This document shows positions 25,623-33,991 of a DNA stretch of 64,000 nt, one piece after another. The position numbers were made by a program, and so were the translations under genes. Every line of letters begins with the position of its first letter. The first letter of the stretch is position 1. The stretch is from NCBI GenBank assembly GCA_023954715.1, contig JAGSHD010000010.1, forward strand, positions 62,001-126,000, given 5' to 3'. The notes under the pieces were generated by a model, which had not been told where the DNA came from, made no database searches, and saw nothing but the letters and a program-made list of their open reading frames with translations. This stretch comes from Candidatus Cloacimonadota bacterium. Lineage in GTDB: Bacteria; Muiribacteriota; UBA6191.

Positions 25623-28055
25623 TTAAACCAAACCAATCTTGAAGTATAAGCCGCCTTGATACACGATCAAAGATAATAAATAAGCACCAATTGTTAGGCC
25701 ACAAAATTGCCATACACCGTAAAGATAGCTATTTGTTTCACGAATAACTACAGCCACAGTTGCTAAACAAGGAGCAGAGATTAAACAAAAAATCATTAAA
25801 GATACAGCAACAAGTGGATTAAAGACATTTTCACCAGCATGTGTTTTATGATCTTGCGGATATTTAACTGATTTAATTCTCTTAGATAATCTAGTTTCCG
25901 TTGAACTACCACTCAAATCTTGATATTCATCAACATCTGCTTCACCAATTCCAAAGACAATACCAAACTGGCTAACAAACACTTCTTTAGCTGCTAATGC
26001 TCCTAACAAGGCAGTAGTTATCTTCCAATCAAATCCTAAGGGAGTAAATACAGGTTCTATAAACTTGCCTATTCGGCCCAATATACTATACTCTAGCTGT
26101 TTTCCATTACTAAAATCTTCAATAGCTGCATTGGCTTCTTGATAAGTTTTCCAAATATCTACTGCAGCCTTTTCATTTGAGGTTTTAGCGTCTTGACCTG
26201 AACTTAATATCTTAAATATGGATTGTTGTTCAGAGTCCATCTGTGCCAACTTTTTATCTGCTGATACTTTAGTCACCTCATATTGCTTTTCATGAGTCCA
26301 GTAAGAATCTGAGTTTTCTTTGAGCAATAATTGTAAAGATAAAACATCTTTTACCTTAGGACTTATTTGATCTGCCTGAACCATCATGGTTTGGGCTGCT
26401 GTATTTTGCTTTATCTCAATCTGCTCTGCTAATGCACTTGAATTTGGATATTTTCCAAGGATCCATAACACAATAGATGCTGCTAAGATGATCGTCCCAA
26501 CTTTACTTAAATAAATTTTGCTTCGATCCAATATTTGAATAAATAAAAAGCGTAAGGATGGAAATCTCAAAGGAGGAATTTCCATGATAAAGCTTGCTGT
26601 TTCTTGTTTCATTGTCATTTTTAAAATATTTGCCACAAGAGCAGCTATCAAAATACCCACCATGTAAACAACAAACAAAGCGAAACCCCTCCACTCTAAA
26701 GTAAAGAAAATGGGTATTAACAGTCCATAAATAGGTAAACGAGCCATACAGGACACTAAAGGTAAAACCATCAGCGTTATAAATCGATCTAGGGAATTTT
26801 CAATGACACGAGTGGCCATGATTGCTGGAACTGTACAACCTAAACCAGATGCCATAGGTAAAAAGCTTTTACCATTCAAGCCACCGGTTCGCATAAATTT
26901 ATCCATTAAAAAAGATGCTCTAGCCATGTAACCAGAACCTTCAAAAATTGCAATACACAAAAACAAGGCTATAATGTTTGGCAAAAAAATCAAAACACCC
27001 GAGGTACCTGCAATAATACCGTCTACCAACAAAGATTTAAGCCAAAACTCTGAAGATTTTGGCCAAAGCATTAAAATTTGCTCACTCAAGACAGTAAAAA
27101 AATCTTCAATCCACATCATAGGATACTCACCTACAACAAACACAAGTTGAAAAGATAAATAAACTAGCAAGAAAAAGATAGGTAAGCCTAAAACTCTATT
27201 TAATATTACTTGATCTATTTTATCAGCGATAGATGGAGTAATTGTCTTTTTTTCAATACACTGAGACAGTATTGAAGATGAAGTCTCATATCGAGCCTGA
27301 GTAATTAAAACTCCCGCATCATTTTGTGTTTCTAACTTAATTTTTTCTAAATGAGACTCTAATAAATTTTGGATTTCATTTGCGTTTTGTAAACCCTCAA
27401 GTAAAGCAGTAGCCCATACATCCTTTTCAAGAAGCTTATTAACAAACCAAGCCTTGGGTACGTTATCATAACCCCCTATTTGATCTGGCAATACATTAGA
27501 AATATCTAAAACTGCTTCATTAACTAGGGGGTGGTACTTTACTATTGGCTTAAACGATTGAGATCTACATGACTCAATCAAATCCATATATTTAGATTTA
27601 TCAAGTTTTTTTGTAGCTACACATGGAATAACATGGATACCCAATAGTTTTTGAAACTTTTCAACATCTAAATGTAAACCTTTTAACTCCATTTCATCTT
27701 GCATATTAACCACAAGAATTAAGGGTTTATTTAACTCAATCAGCTGCAATGATAGAAACAGGTTTCTCTCTAAATTTGTTCCGTCTAAAATATTTATAAT
27801 TACGTTATCTGGATGCTTTAGCAGATAGTCTAAAGTGATTTTTTCATCTAACGAAACAGCATTTAAAGAGTAGGTACCAGGTAAATCAGTTACCTTCAGC
27901 TTAAAGTTCTCAAAAAAGCTGAGTCCTGTCTTTTTTTCAACAGTTACTCCAGCATAGTTTCCTACTTTGGCATGTGTACCACATAAAGAGTTAAAAAAGG
28001 AAGTTTTCCCACAATTTGGGTTTCCAACAAGCATCGCATCTAAAGTCAATTCCAT
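25623..28055 (-). CDS. feoB: ferrous iron transport protein B
   Basis: 810 residues. Inner-membrane Fe(II) transporter with an N-terminal GTPase: G1 GNPNCGKTS at 10-18, YAGVTVEKKTG switch I, DLPGTYSL G3 and VVNMQDE G4 (NxxD). Two Gate regions follow, with GSGYMARASF, KSFLPMASGLGCTVPAIMATR and the C-terminal GALAAKEVFVSQFG. Between the membrane helices around residue 545 and the second Gate there is an unusually long hydrophilic stretch of about 130 residues (roughly 545-675). Cotranscribed with feoA 15 bases upstream. Supports life with Fe(II), typical of low-oxygen habitats. Confidence 0.97.
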   Translation of the reverse strand: MELTLDAMLVGNPNCGKTSFFNSLCGTHAKVGNYAGVTVEKKTGLSFFENFKLKVTDLPGTYSLNAVSLDEKITLDYLLKHPDNVIINILDGTNLERNLFLSLQLIELNKPLILVVNMQDEMELKGLHLDVEKFQKLLGIHVIPCVATKKLDKSKYMDLIESCRSQSFKPIVKYHPLVNEAVLDISNVLPDQIGGYDNVPKAWFVNKLLEKDVWATALLEGLQNANEIQNLLESHLEKIKLETQNDAGVLITQARYETSSSILSQCIEKKTITPSIADKIDQVILNRVLGLPIFFLLVYLSFQLVFVVGEYPMMWIEDFFTVLSEQILMLWPKSSEFWLKSLLVDGIIAGTSGVLIFLPNIIALFLCIAIFEGSGYMARASFLMDKFMRTGGLNGKSFLPMASGLGCTVPAIMATRVIENSLDRFITLMVLPLVSCMARLPIYGLLIPIFFTLEWRGFALFVVYMVGILIAALVANILKMTMKQETASFIMEIPPLRFPSLRFLFIQILDRSKIYLSKVGTIILAASIVLWILGKYPNSSALAEQIEIKQNTAAQTMMVQADQISPKVKDVLSLQLLLKENSDSYWTHEKQYEVTKVSADKKLAQMDSEQQSIFKILSSGQDAKTSNEKAAVDIWKTYQEANAAIEDFSNGKQLEYSILGRIGKFIEPVFTPLGFDWKITTALLGALAAKEVFVSQFGIVFGIGEADVDEYQDLSGSSTETRLSKRIKSVKYPQDHKTHAGENVFNPLVAVSLMIFCLISAPCLATVAVVIRETNSYLYGVWQFCGLTIGAYLLSLIVYQGGLYFKIGLV

Positions 28056-28070
28056 ATTAACAACCCTAAT

Positions 28071-28301
28071 TTAGTTATCGTGAACGATAACATCAAAAGC
28101 CTCTGCCTTTCTTAATGCAACCATGTACCCTCTAATTCCAAACTCTATAGGATCGCCGAATGGAGAGTAACGAATCATTTCTACAGGAGTTTGAGGTAAA
28201 AAACCAAGCTCCATTAATCTCTTTCCATGCTTAGAGTTATCTCTAATACACTTTATAACTTTGGTTTCACTTGGTTTTAAATCTGCTAAACTTTGTTTCA
28301 T
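28071..28301 (-). CDS. feoA: ferrous iron transport protein A
   Basis: 76 residues from the ATG at 28301, the normal size; upstream in-frame starts at 28325 (ATG) and 28331 (TTG) would add 8-10 residues. SH3-like fold: SLADLKPSETKVI, then RLMELGFLPQTPVEM, the central family signature, and GYMVALRKAEA at the end. FeoA binds the cytosolic side of FeoB and is needed for its activity. First gene of feoAB. Confidence 0.93.
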   Translation of the reverse strand: MKQSLADLKPSETKVIKCIRDNSKHGKRLMELGFLPQTPVEMIRYSPFGDPIEFGIRGYMVALRKAEAFDVIVHDN

Positions 28302-28401
28302 ACTGACTCTGCTTTTGAATATCATTTTCAATAGGATACTCTCATTTTGAAGATTATGCTCTTAAAACAGCCAAAACGGAACAATAATTTAACAGGATTG
28401 C

Positions 28402-28413
28402 GATATTCTTATC
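28402..28413. promoter_or_regulatory. weak Fur-like dyad upstream of feoAB
   Basis: GATATTCTTATC, two inverted GATAAT-like half sites each with one mismatch, about 100 bases before feoA. Iron-responsive Fur sites use repeated GATAAT hexamers. The match is short and could be chance in AT-rich DNA. Confidence 0.25.
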
Positions 28414-28506
28414 TTAATATACGACTTTTTCAGAAAACAAACATGAAACTTATATTTTGTAGCATAGTTTCTATACAATAAGTCTTATTTAGCTCTCTTT
28501 TTTGTA

Positions 28507-30273
28507 TCAATTACATTTAAGTTCTTGTTGGAGTTCTTCAAGTAACTCTACTGGTAAGATTAGCTCTTGAGGTGAGCCACCGGTCTGTACCTGAATTTGC
28601 CCCATAGAGTCAAAGACATCTTGACTACCTTTTTCAAAAGAAAAATAGTCCATCGTGTTATTTAAACAATTTTTCCAAGCCGTGTAATGAAACTTCGCAT
28701 TCTTAAAAAAAATACTTCCTACATTAGCTTTGTAATCTTTAAAATTAAAATGCAAGCCACTATCTTCTTGGCTTACACTATAGTCTTTACCTTGTAAATT
28801 TTTCCAATACCAAAGTTGCCCTATAATCGATCTAAACCTCTGAATTCCAAAAATTCCTCCAGAGTGAAACTTATCTGTTCTTAAGCGATAATCATAAAAC
28901 CAAATTCCCTTTAAAGGACGAAGATGGTTCAGATAAAGAAGTATGGGTATCAAAGTATGTTGAAAACGATTCGGCCAAGGTAGATTAAATTCAGAAATGA
29001 AAGTCCCTGACTTTGCTGAAATAGATAGATAATGATTTTTTAATTTTTTTAAGTTCTCCATAGGATCTTCGTTATTAACCTTTACAATTCCCTTATAAAA
29101 TATGGGGTAATCTAAATAGAGATGTCTATCTACTTCCTTTGATAGGAGTTGATTTAATTTGAGGTCATCACCACCTAATTGATAGTTTGACAAAAATATT
29201 AACTTTTTAAACCCCTTACTCCTCAATAGCGAAGAAAACTTATTGTAAAAATCTGCCATTAACTTTTGTTTAAAAGAATTTCGAGAAACCCACTCAAATG
29301 TTCTGTGAGCTAAGAGCTTATTATTAAAGAGATCTAAACTCTTTTTACTTTCTTCAAAATAAAGAGAGTTTTCATTTACTAAGCAGACATAATGAAGCTT
29401 TGACCATTTAAAAAGGTCTACATTATTAACCTTTAACTTACTTAAAACTGATATCCAGTCTTCCATTTTTTTTTGAAGAACATCATCTATAAAAATTGAC
29501 TGTTTCCAACCATCTACTCCTTGTTCTACTTTAGGATAAGAAAGTATGTCTAAGTAGACAATTAGGTTCATGTTGCTACACAGACTTAAAAATCTCTGTA
29601 ATTTTTTTAGAAGATTGACTCCACTTTTTTGATACTCTCTAAAAATTTTATGTAAGCGTATCGAGTTAAAACCATCTTTTTTAAGTTGAACCAAAATTTT
29701 ACGTTGCTGCAAATAACTTAACTCACGAAAAAGATATTCTGCTTCTAAATTAACCCCTAAAGGGACCTCTGTATTATTTAAAGAGATTTTATATTTTTGT
29801 ATATTTGAAAATCGTGAATTTTTATATAAATAATTTTCGTCAAAATCGTGAGTCGGTTCATCTAGTTCAACACTCTTTACTTGTGCCTTTTGGCCCGCTA
29901 AAAAAGTAATCTCTAAATCAAGTTGGGAGGTCTCTTCATTCAACACATAGTTTTTATTCTTGGTAGACCATTGGCTCGAATCCAACAACTTAGAAACACC
30001 ATTCAAGTCCACATATAATGTACCAATAAATGAAATATCTAATTTAACTTGTTTTACCTTTTTATCTAAATACCATCTATACTTGAAGACACCCGATTTA
30101 TCGATCTTATGAGATAGAGTATAGCCATCAGTGGTGGATTTTTTTAAGTACAAGCTCGTATCAAAGGTACCCACAACTTTTTGAGGAACATTAAAATCTA
30201 TTGCTGCTAAGTTGTTGACAAAACAAACTATGACTAACGATATATTAAGATTTTTGATAAATATGCTAAACAC
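28507..30273 (-). CDS. exported glycoside-hydrolase-like protein, clan GH-A fold
   Basis: 588 residues with a signal peptide (about 1-24, ending LAA) from a GTG at 30273. Residues 30-140 are beta-rich, possibly a carbohydrate-binding module. The rest reads like a clan GH-A barrel: GFNSIRLHKIF with the conserved Arg at 206, NLIVYLDIL on strand 3, HYVCLVNENS with the Asn-Glu pair N300/E301 (acid/base), and GTFISEFNLPWPN with E428 as the candidate nucleophile, then IKGIWFYDYR-like text on strand 8. The enzymes of this clan cleave beta-linked glycans; the substrate cannot be told. Its start lies 40 bases inside the upstream Cache protein gene, so translation is probably coupled. Catalytic assignments are inferred from motif order. 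Confidence 0.75.
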   Translation of the reverse strand: MFSIFIKNLNISLVIVCFVNNLAAIDFNVPQKVVGTFDTSLYLKKSTTDGYTLSHKIDKSGVFKYRWYLDKKVKQVKLDISFIGTLYVDLNGVSKLLDSSQWSTKNKNYVLNEETSQLDLEITFLAGQKAQVKSVELDEPTHDFDENYLYKNSRFSNIQKYKISLNNTEVPLGVNLEAEYLFRELSYLQQRKILVQLKKDGFNSIRLHKIFREYQKSGVNLLKKLQRFLSLCSNMNLIVYLDILSYPKVEQGVDGWKQSIFIDDVLQKKMEDWISVLSKLKVNNVDLFKWSKLHYVCLVNENSLYFEESKKSLDLFNNKLLAHRTFEWVSRNSFKQKLMADFYNKFSSLLRSKGFKKLIFLSNYQLGGDDLKLNQLLSKEVDRHLYLDYPIFYKGIVKVNNEDPMENLKKLKNHYLSISAKSGTFISEFNLPWPNRFQHTLIPILLYLNHLRPLKGIWFYDYRLRTDKFHSGGIFGIQRFRSIIGQLWYWKNLQGKDYSVSQEDSGLHFNFKDYKANVGSIFFKNAKFHYTAWKNCLNNTMDYFSFEKGSQDVFDSMGQIQVQTGGSPQELILPVELLEELQQELKCN

Positions 30274-31130
30274 AGAACACCCACAAAAAAGATAATCAAG
30301 ATATTAAATTTACTTCTACTTGCAAATGTTTCTACTCTTTTATCCCCTTCTATCAATAAGATTTTTAAATGAGGTAAGGCTTTTGGCTCTAGTTGTTTGC
30401 TCGATGCAAATGAAATCAACTCCACTAGATCAGAGCTAGGTCTCTCAAAACCACCTGAATAACTAGCATTTAATTTTTTAAAATCATCCTCTTCAAACTC
30501 CCATCCTTTATTAACAGGCAATAAAACACGGCCGTCTTTATTCAAAAGTAATATTTCACCTTTAAAAGATTGACTCTGAATCTCTTTAGCTCCTAATAAA
30601 TTAGATACAGAAATTCGGGCTTCAAGAACTCCAACAAAAATATTTTTCCGAAGATTTTTAACTAATTGAATACGAGAAATTACAGGCTGATTGTTTACAA
30701 AAAACACATCCGTAAAAAATGATCTTTTAAACAATGATTTATCATCAAGATCTTTATAATAAAAGGATTTATTTACTTTTGAAGCGATGTTATGAAACTC
30801 AACGCCTTTAGTACTCTTTTCAAAACTCTTAAAGCGAATTGCCTCTATATATGGATGATTTTGATACTGAAAACGAAGCATGTTACTAAGCTCTTTATCC
30901 GTATTATCCTCTTTAACAATTTGGTTCGACAAACCAATCAACTGGAGACGTATCTCAGAAAACTTGTTTACAAGGTGCCTTGTGGTCAAAAGGGCTAAAT
31001 GCTGATTGTTTTCTATGACAAGATCTATAAAAAACTGCCTTTCTGTATCCATTGATTTGTTGCTTAGATACCACATACATGAAGAACCTAAACATACTAT
31101 TAAAATCCAAAGAACCAGTTTTTTAATCAT
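30234..31130 (-). CDS. Cache-domain membrane protein without an output domain
   Basis: 298 residues: helix 1 at about 5-22, a periplasmic region of about 245 residues, helix 2 at about 274-294, and only four residues after it. The periplasmic part resembles a double Cache sensor (SNQIVKEDN, NHPYIEAIRF, FFTDVFFVNNQPVISRI, GVLEARISVSNLL, GEILLLNKDGRVLLP), the ligand-binding unit of chemoreceptors and kinases. No kinase, HAMP or cyclase follows. The downstream hydrolase gene overlaps it by 40 bases. Inference: it either works as a subunit of another receptor or anchors the hydrolase partner. Confidence 0.78.
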   Translation of the reverse strand: MIKKLVLWILIVCLGSSCMWYLSNKSMDTERQFFIDLVIENNQHLALLTTRHLVNKFSEIRLQLIGLSNQIVKEDNTDKELSNMLRFQYQNHPYIEAIRFKSFEKSTKGVEFHNIASKVNKSFYYKDLDDKSLFKRSFFTDVFFVNNQPVISRIQLVKNLRKNIFVGVLEARISVSNLLGAKEIQSQSFKGEILLLNKDGRVLLPVNKGWEFEEDDFKKLNASYSGGFERPSSDLVELISFASSKQLEPKALPHLKILLIEGDKRVETFASRSKFNILIIFFVGVLCLAYLSKILIYR

Positions 31131-31445
31131 AGCTATGTTTATCCTATTTACATCTGCCGATAAATATTACGTGTAAATTAGATTTATTTATCTTTTTTTA
31201 GTTAAATTCAAGAAATTGCTTTAGTTTAAGCTGTGATTTAGATTTAAAATCACCTTGATAGAATCCAAGATTCTATCTTATTTCAGTTAAAACTTACAGT
31301 CTTTTTGAATACAATCTTGTTCAACCTTCAACTTGCTTGAGCGTTTATCAGGATTTTATAAGTAAAGTGTTGTTTTACTTCTATACATACACAATTGACT
31401 ATAGTTAAAGTAAACTGCAATACTTCAAAAAAGGAAACCATTATC
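31131..31445. other. intergenic leader region with a strong hairpin
   Basis: Lies between the divergent Cache protein and zinc-ribbon genes. It contains a perfect nine-base-pair hairpin at 31257-31277 and an isolated GCCGATAA at 31157-31164 with no matching -35. No tRNA or known riboswitch core recognised. Confidence 0.5.
31257..31277. repeat. perfect 9-bp hairpin
   Basis: GATAGAATC and GATTCTATC flank a CAA loop. No T-run follows on the plus strand (TTATTTCAG), so it is not a typical terminator. Operator or small-RNA element possible. Confidence 0.45.
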
Positions 31446-31595
31446 ATGATATGTCCCGTATGTGAAAAAGGTCAAATGATTAAGGTCAACAAACAAAACA
31501 TGAGACTTACTGAAGCAAACAACATCAAATGTGTGCAGTGTAGTTTCGTTTTGTATTACTCCTCCATCAGACAAACGCTTAAAAAAGCCTCCTAG
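31446..31595 (+). CDS. zinc-ribbon microprotein, 49 residues
   Basis: Starts at ATG 31446 with AAGGA about ten bases upstream; an in-frame start farther upstream lacks a site. Two CxxC pairs, C3/C6 (CPVC) and C29/C32 (CVQC), set 22 residues apart, would bind one zinc ion in a zinc ribbon. The tail is basic (RQTLKKAS). The function is unknown. The CxxC spacing and ribosome-binding site make it more than a chance frame. It precedes the CheY-like gene by 115 bases. Confidence 0.65.
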   Translation: MICPVCEKGQMIKVNKQNMRLTEANNIKCVQCSFVLYYSSIRQTLKKAS

Positions 31596-31710
31596 AAAAA
31601 GGTACAAGCCTATTTTACTAAAATCCTTTTAGTCCCAATTGCTATTTTCAAAATCATTTGGTAATCTACAGTTTATCCAAATCCAAACTACTATTTTGAA
31701 CTAATCTGTT

Positions 31711-32115
31711 ATGAAAATTCTAGCCGTTGATGATAACTTTGTTAATAGAAGACTTCTCCAAAAAATTGTCATTGGCTATGGTGACGTAGATCATGCCTCT
31801 GATGGAATAGACGCTGTAGCAGCTATCACTATGTCAATTGAAGAACAAGACCCTTATGATCTTGTTTTGTTAGATGTTCTTATGCCAAATATGGACGGAA
31901 TAGAAGTCTTACAATCAATACGTTCTCTTGAAAAACTCAATGGTATAAGCCCTAGCAACGGTGTCAAAATTATAATGGTTACTGCATCCTCTAGTGTAAA
32001 ACATGTTATGACAGCTTTTAGAGAAGGCTGTGAATCCTACATAACCAAACCTATTACTAAAGATAAAGTCTTGAATGAAATGATCAAACTAAAATTGATC
32101 CACGATAGTAAATGA
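31711..32115 (+). CDS. stand-alone CheY-like response regulator
   Basis: 134 residues, a single receiver domain. D7/D8 acidic pair, phosphoacceptor D55 in LVLLDVLMPNMDG, T91 in MVTAS and K113 in ITKPITK are all in place. Single-domain receivers act by protein contact, as CheY does at the flagellar switch or Spo0F in a relay. The hybrid and H-N kinases at 6.7-14.4 kb lack an obvious partner, so this is one candidate. Convergent with the following gene, 10 bases apart. The domain is certain, the partner is not. Confidence 0.93.
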   Translation: MKILAVDDNFVNRRLLQKIVIGYGDVDHASDGIDAVAAITMSIEEQDPYDLVLLDVLMPNMDGIEVLQSIRSLEKLNGISPSNGVKIIMVTASSSVKHVMTAFREGCESYITKPITKDKVLNEMIKLKLIHDSK

Positions 32116-32125
32116 TTGGCAACAC

Positions 32126-33865
32126 CTACGAGTTTTGATCTTTTGAAACCACTAAACTACAAGTTACCTCTTCACCCACTAGCTTAATTTCTCTTTCTAC
32201 TTTAATCTTTTCACCCATCAAGTTTAACAACAAAAAAACTTTAGCTTCACCATGTTGATCCGTAACTCTTTGTACACTAGACCCTTTAGCATCAGACTCA
32301 AGTATATGACCAGATAAGTGCGCGAGATCTGCAGTAAACCTCAATTGAAACTTCAAATTAGTCTTTTCAAACGGAACTCTATCTTCATCTAGCAATTGTA
32401 CCGTAATCGGTATAAGTGTCTCTTTACTGTTTAATGAATGCTTAACTAAGTCATCTTTAACAATTTCATGAGTATTAGGAGAGTTAGGCTGCGCTATAAA
32501 CTCTTGATCGCCCTTCACTAAGTAATTATGTTTCATAGCATTGGCGTGAGCTTCAAGATAAATATCTGAGTTATCATGTACTTTATTAAAGCCAACACTT
32601 TCTGAAAAAGTCCTTACTTTAGTTTTTGTTTTTCTTCGATATCTCTCAGAAACCAACTGCTCTCCCTGCCAAAACTCATCAGCTTGTTCAAATGTTCTTT
32701 GGTTTTTTAAGCGCTTTAAATAGTCGTGGTCTGTTCTTCCCCAAGCTACTTTAGAAGTTTTTTGAATAATCCGTCCATCACCTAATTTATCTTTAATAAT
32801 ACCCTTTTGATAAGTCATAATTACTTCTGATTTAACCGGTGCCATTTCATTGATAAAAGAGTTAAATTCTTTTTTACTTGGCTCATGACCATCAAAACGA
32901 ATATCATTCATGTACTCGTTCAATCCTTTTATTTTTTTGAGAGCGCCAGAGGGCTTTAAAACAACATTTTTCTTTTCTTCTATCTTTTGGTTGGTATCAA
33001 TTTTTTTAACCATGTCATAAAATGTTTTTCGACTATTGGCCGCAACGGAACCATCTACCCCTGGAAATCCCGTAACGATTCGCTTGTTTACTGTAGGCTT
33101 TTTTTCAAATTGCTCTACATTTTGAAAAAACTCTCTAAATTGTTGATCATTTTTCTTTTCATTCCAATCAAAAGTAGCATCCTTATCTCTTGCTTCTTTT
33201 AACTGTTTATGAAAATGATCAATACTATTTTTACCAATAACAGGTGTCACACGTCTCTTTGGTTTATCTTCGTCTTTTAAATTTTTATCTAGCTGATCTA
33301 CAAAACTATCAAAGTTGTCATCGATGTTTTCTCGATCTTCTTTTAAAGTTAAGATATTTCTTGTCTTTTGAATCGCTCTAGCAAGATCTCTTTGATTTTT
33401 GTCTAGATTGTATCTTGGGTCTCCTGGATCAATAAATGTTGGATAATCATCTTCTTGGGGCTCTTTCATAGCCAACTCTTTTGGATAATATATTTTATCC
33501 ATCATAGCTACGTTTGTTTCCATGATTTTCAATCGATCATCGATTCCTATAACGAATTCCTTTAATTGATCTGCTTTGGCAAACCCTGATCGAAGATGCT
33601 TTAAATCTTTTAGTCTTGCTCGAAACCCCTTCATCTTTCTTTGAAGACTTTCTTTCAATCTAGCTTTTCTTAATTGAGTAGAACTATGGGCTAAAATATC
33701 TTCAATTTCTAAAATTTCTTTATGGTTTCCTTCTAAAATTCTAGTCATTTCGTTCATGATTTCTTTTATTTTATCCACTTCCATGGGAGTAAAACCAACT
33801 CTAGCAAATGAGATAGAAAGAGAACCAAAAAGTATTAAAATAGCTAATGTTATAAAATTTTTCAT
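32126..33865 (-). CDS. exported coiled-coil protein with a C-terminal Ig-like domain
   Basis: 579 residues, not recognised. Signal peptide about 1-20 (MKNFITLAILILFGSLSISFA). Residues 25-130 are a highly charged coiled coil (KIKEIMNEMTRILEGNHKEI), residues 130-450 are hydrophilic and lysine-rich, and the last 95 residues read like a bacterial Ig-like (Big-1 type) domain: PITVQLLDEDRVPFEKTNLKF, VTDQHGEAKVFLLLNL and EEVTCSLVV. Probably periplasmic or surface exposed. Stands alone between a receiver gene and folC on the other strand. Confidence 0.7.
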   Translation of the reverse strand: MKNFITLAILILFGSLSISFARVGFTPMEVDKIKEIMNEMTRILEGNHKEILEIEDILAHSSTQLRKARLKESLQRKMKGFRARLKDLKHLRSGFAKADQLKEFVIGIDDRLKIMETNVAMMDKIYYPKELAMKEPQEDDYPTFIDPGDPRYNLDKNQRDLARAIQKTRNILTLKEDRENIDDNFDSFVDQLDKNLKDEDKPKRRVTPVIGKNSIDHFHKQLKEARDKDATFDWNEKKNDQQFREFFQNVEQFEKKPTVNKRIVTGFPGVDGSVAANSRKTFYDMVKKIDTNQKIEEKKNVVLKPSGALKKIKGLNEYMNDIRFDGHEPSKKEFNSFINEMAPVKSEVIMTYQKGIIKDKLGDGRIIQKTSKVAWGRTDHDYLKRLKNQRTFEQADEFWQGEQLVSERYRRKTKTKVRTFSESVGFNKVHDNSDIYLEAHANAMKHNYLVKGDQEFIAQPNSPNTHEIVKDDLVKHSLNSKETLIPITVQLLDEDRVPFEKTNLKFQLRFTADLAHLSGHILESDAKGSSVQRVTDQHGEAKVFLLLNLMGEKIKVEREIKLVGEEVTCSLVVSKDQNS

Positions 33866-33991
33866 AATTTAGTTATCGAACAAGCCGTGATTCTCTTTAA
33901 TAAGGACTTGTATAATTCATGGAAGTAGATTAAATATATAAGATTAAAACACCAATGAATCAGCAGTCGAGACTAAAACGGGACGGATTAA

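Noticed and set aside
31157-31164. Isolated GCCGATAA, a perfect sigma-28 -10 box
   Set aside because: No TAAA at 14-16 bases upstream and no flagellar gene downstream.
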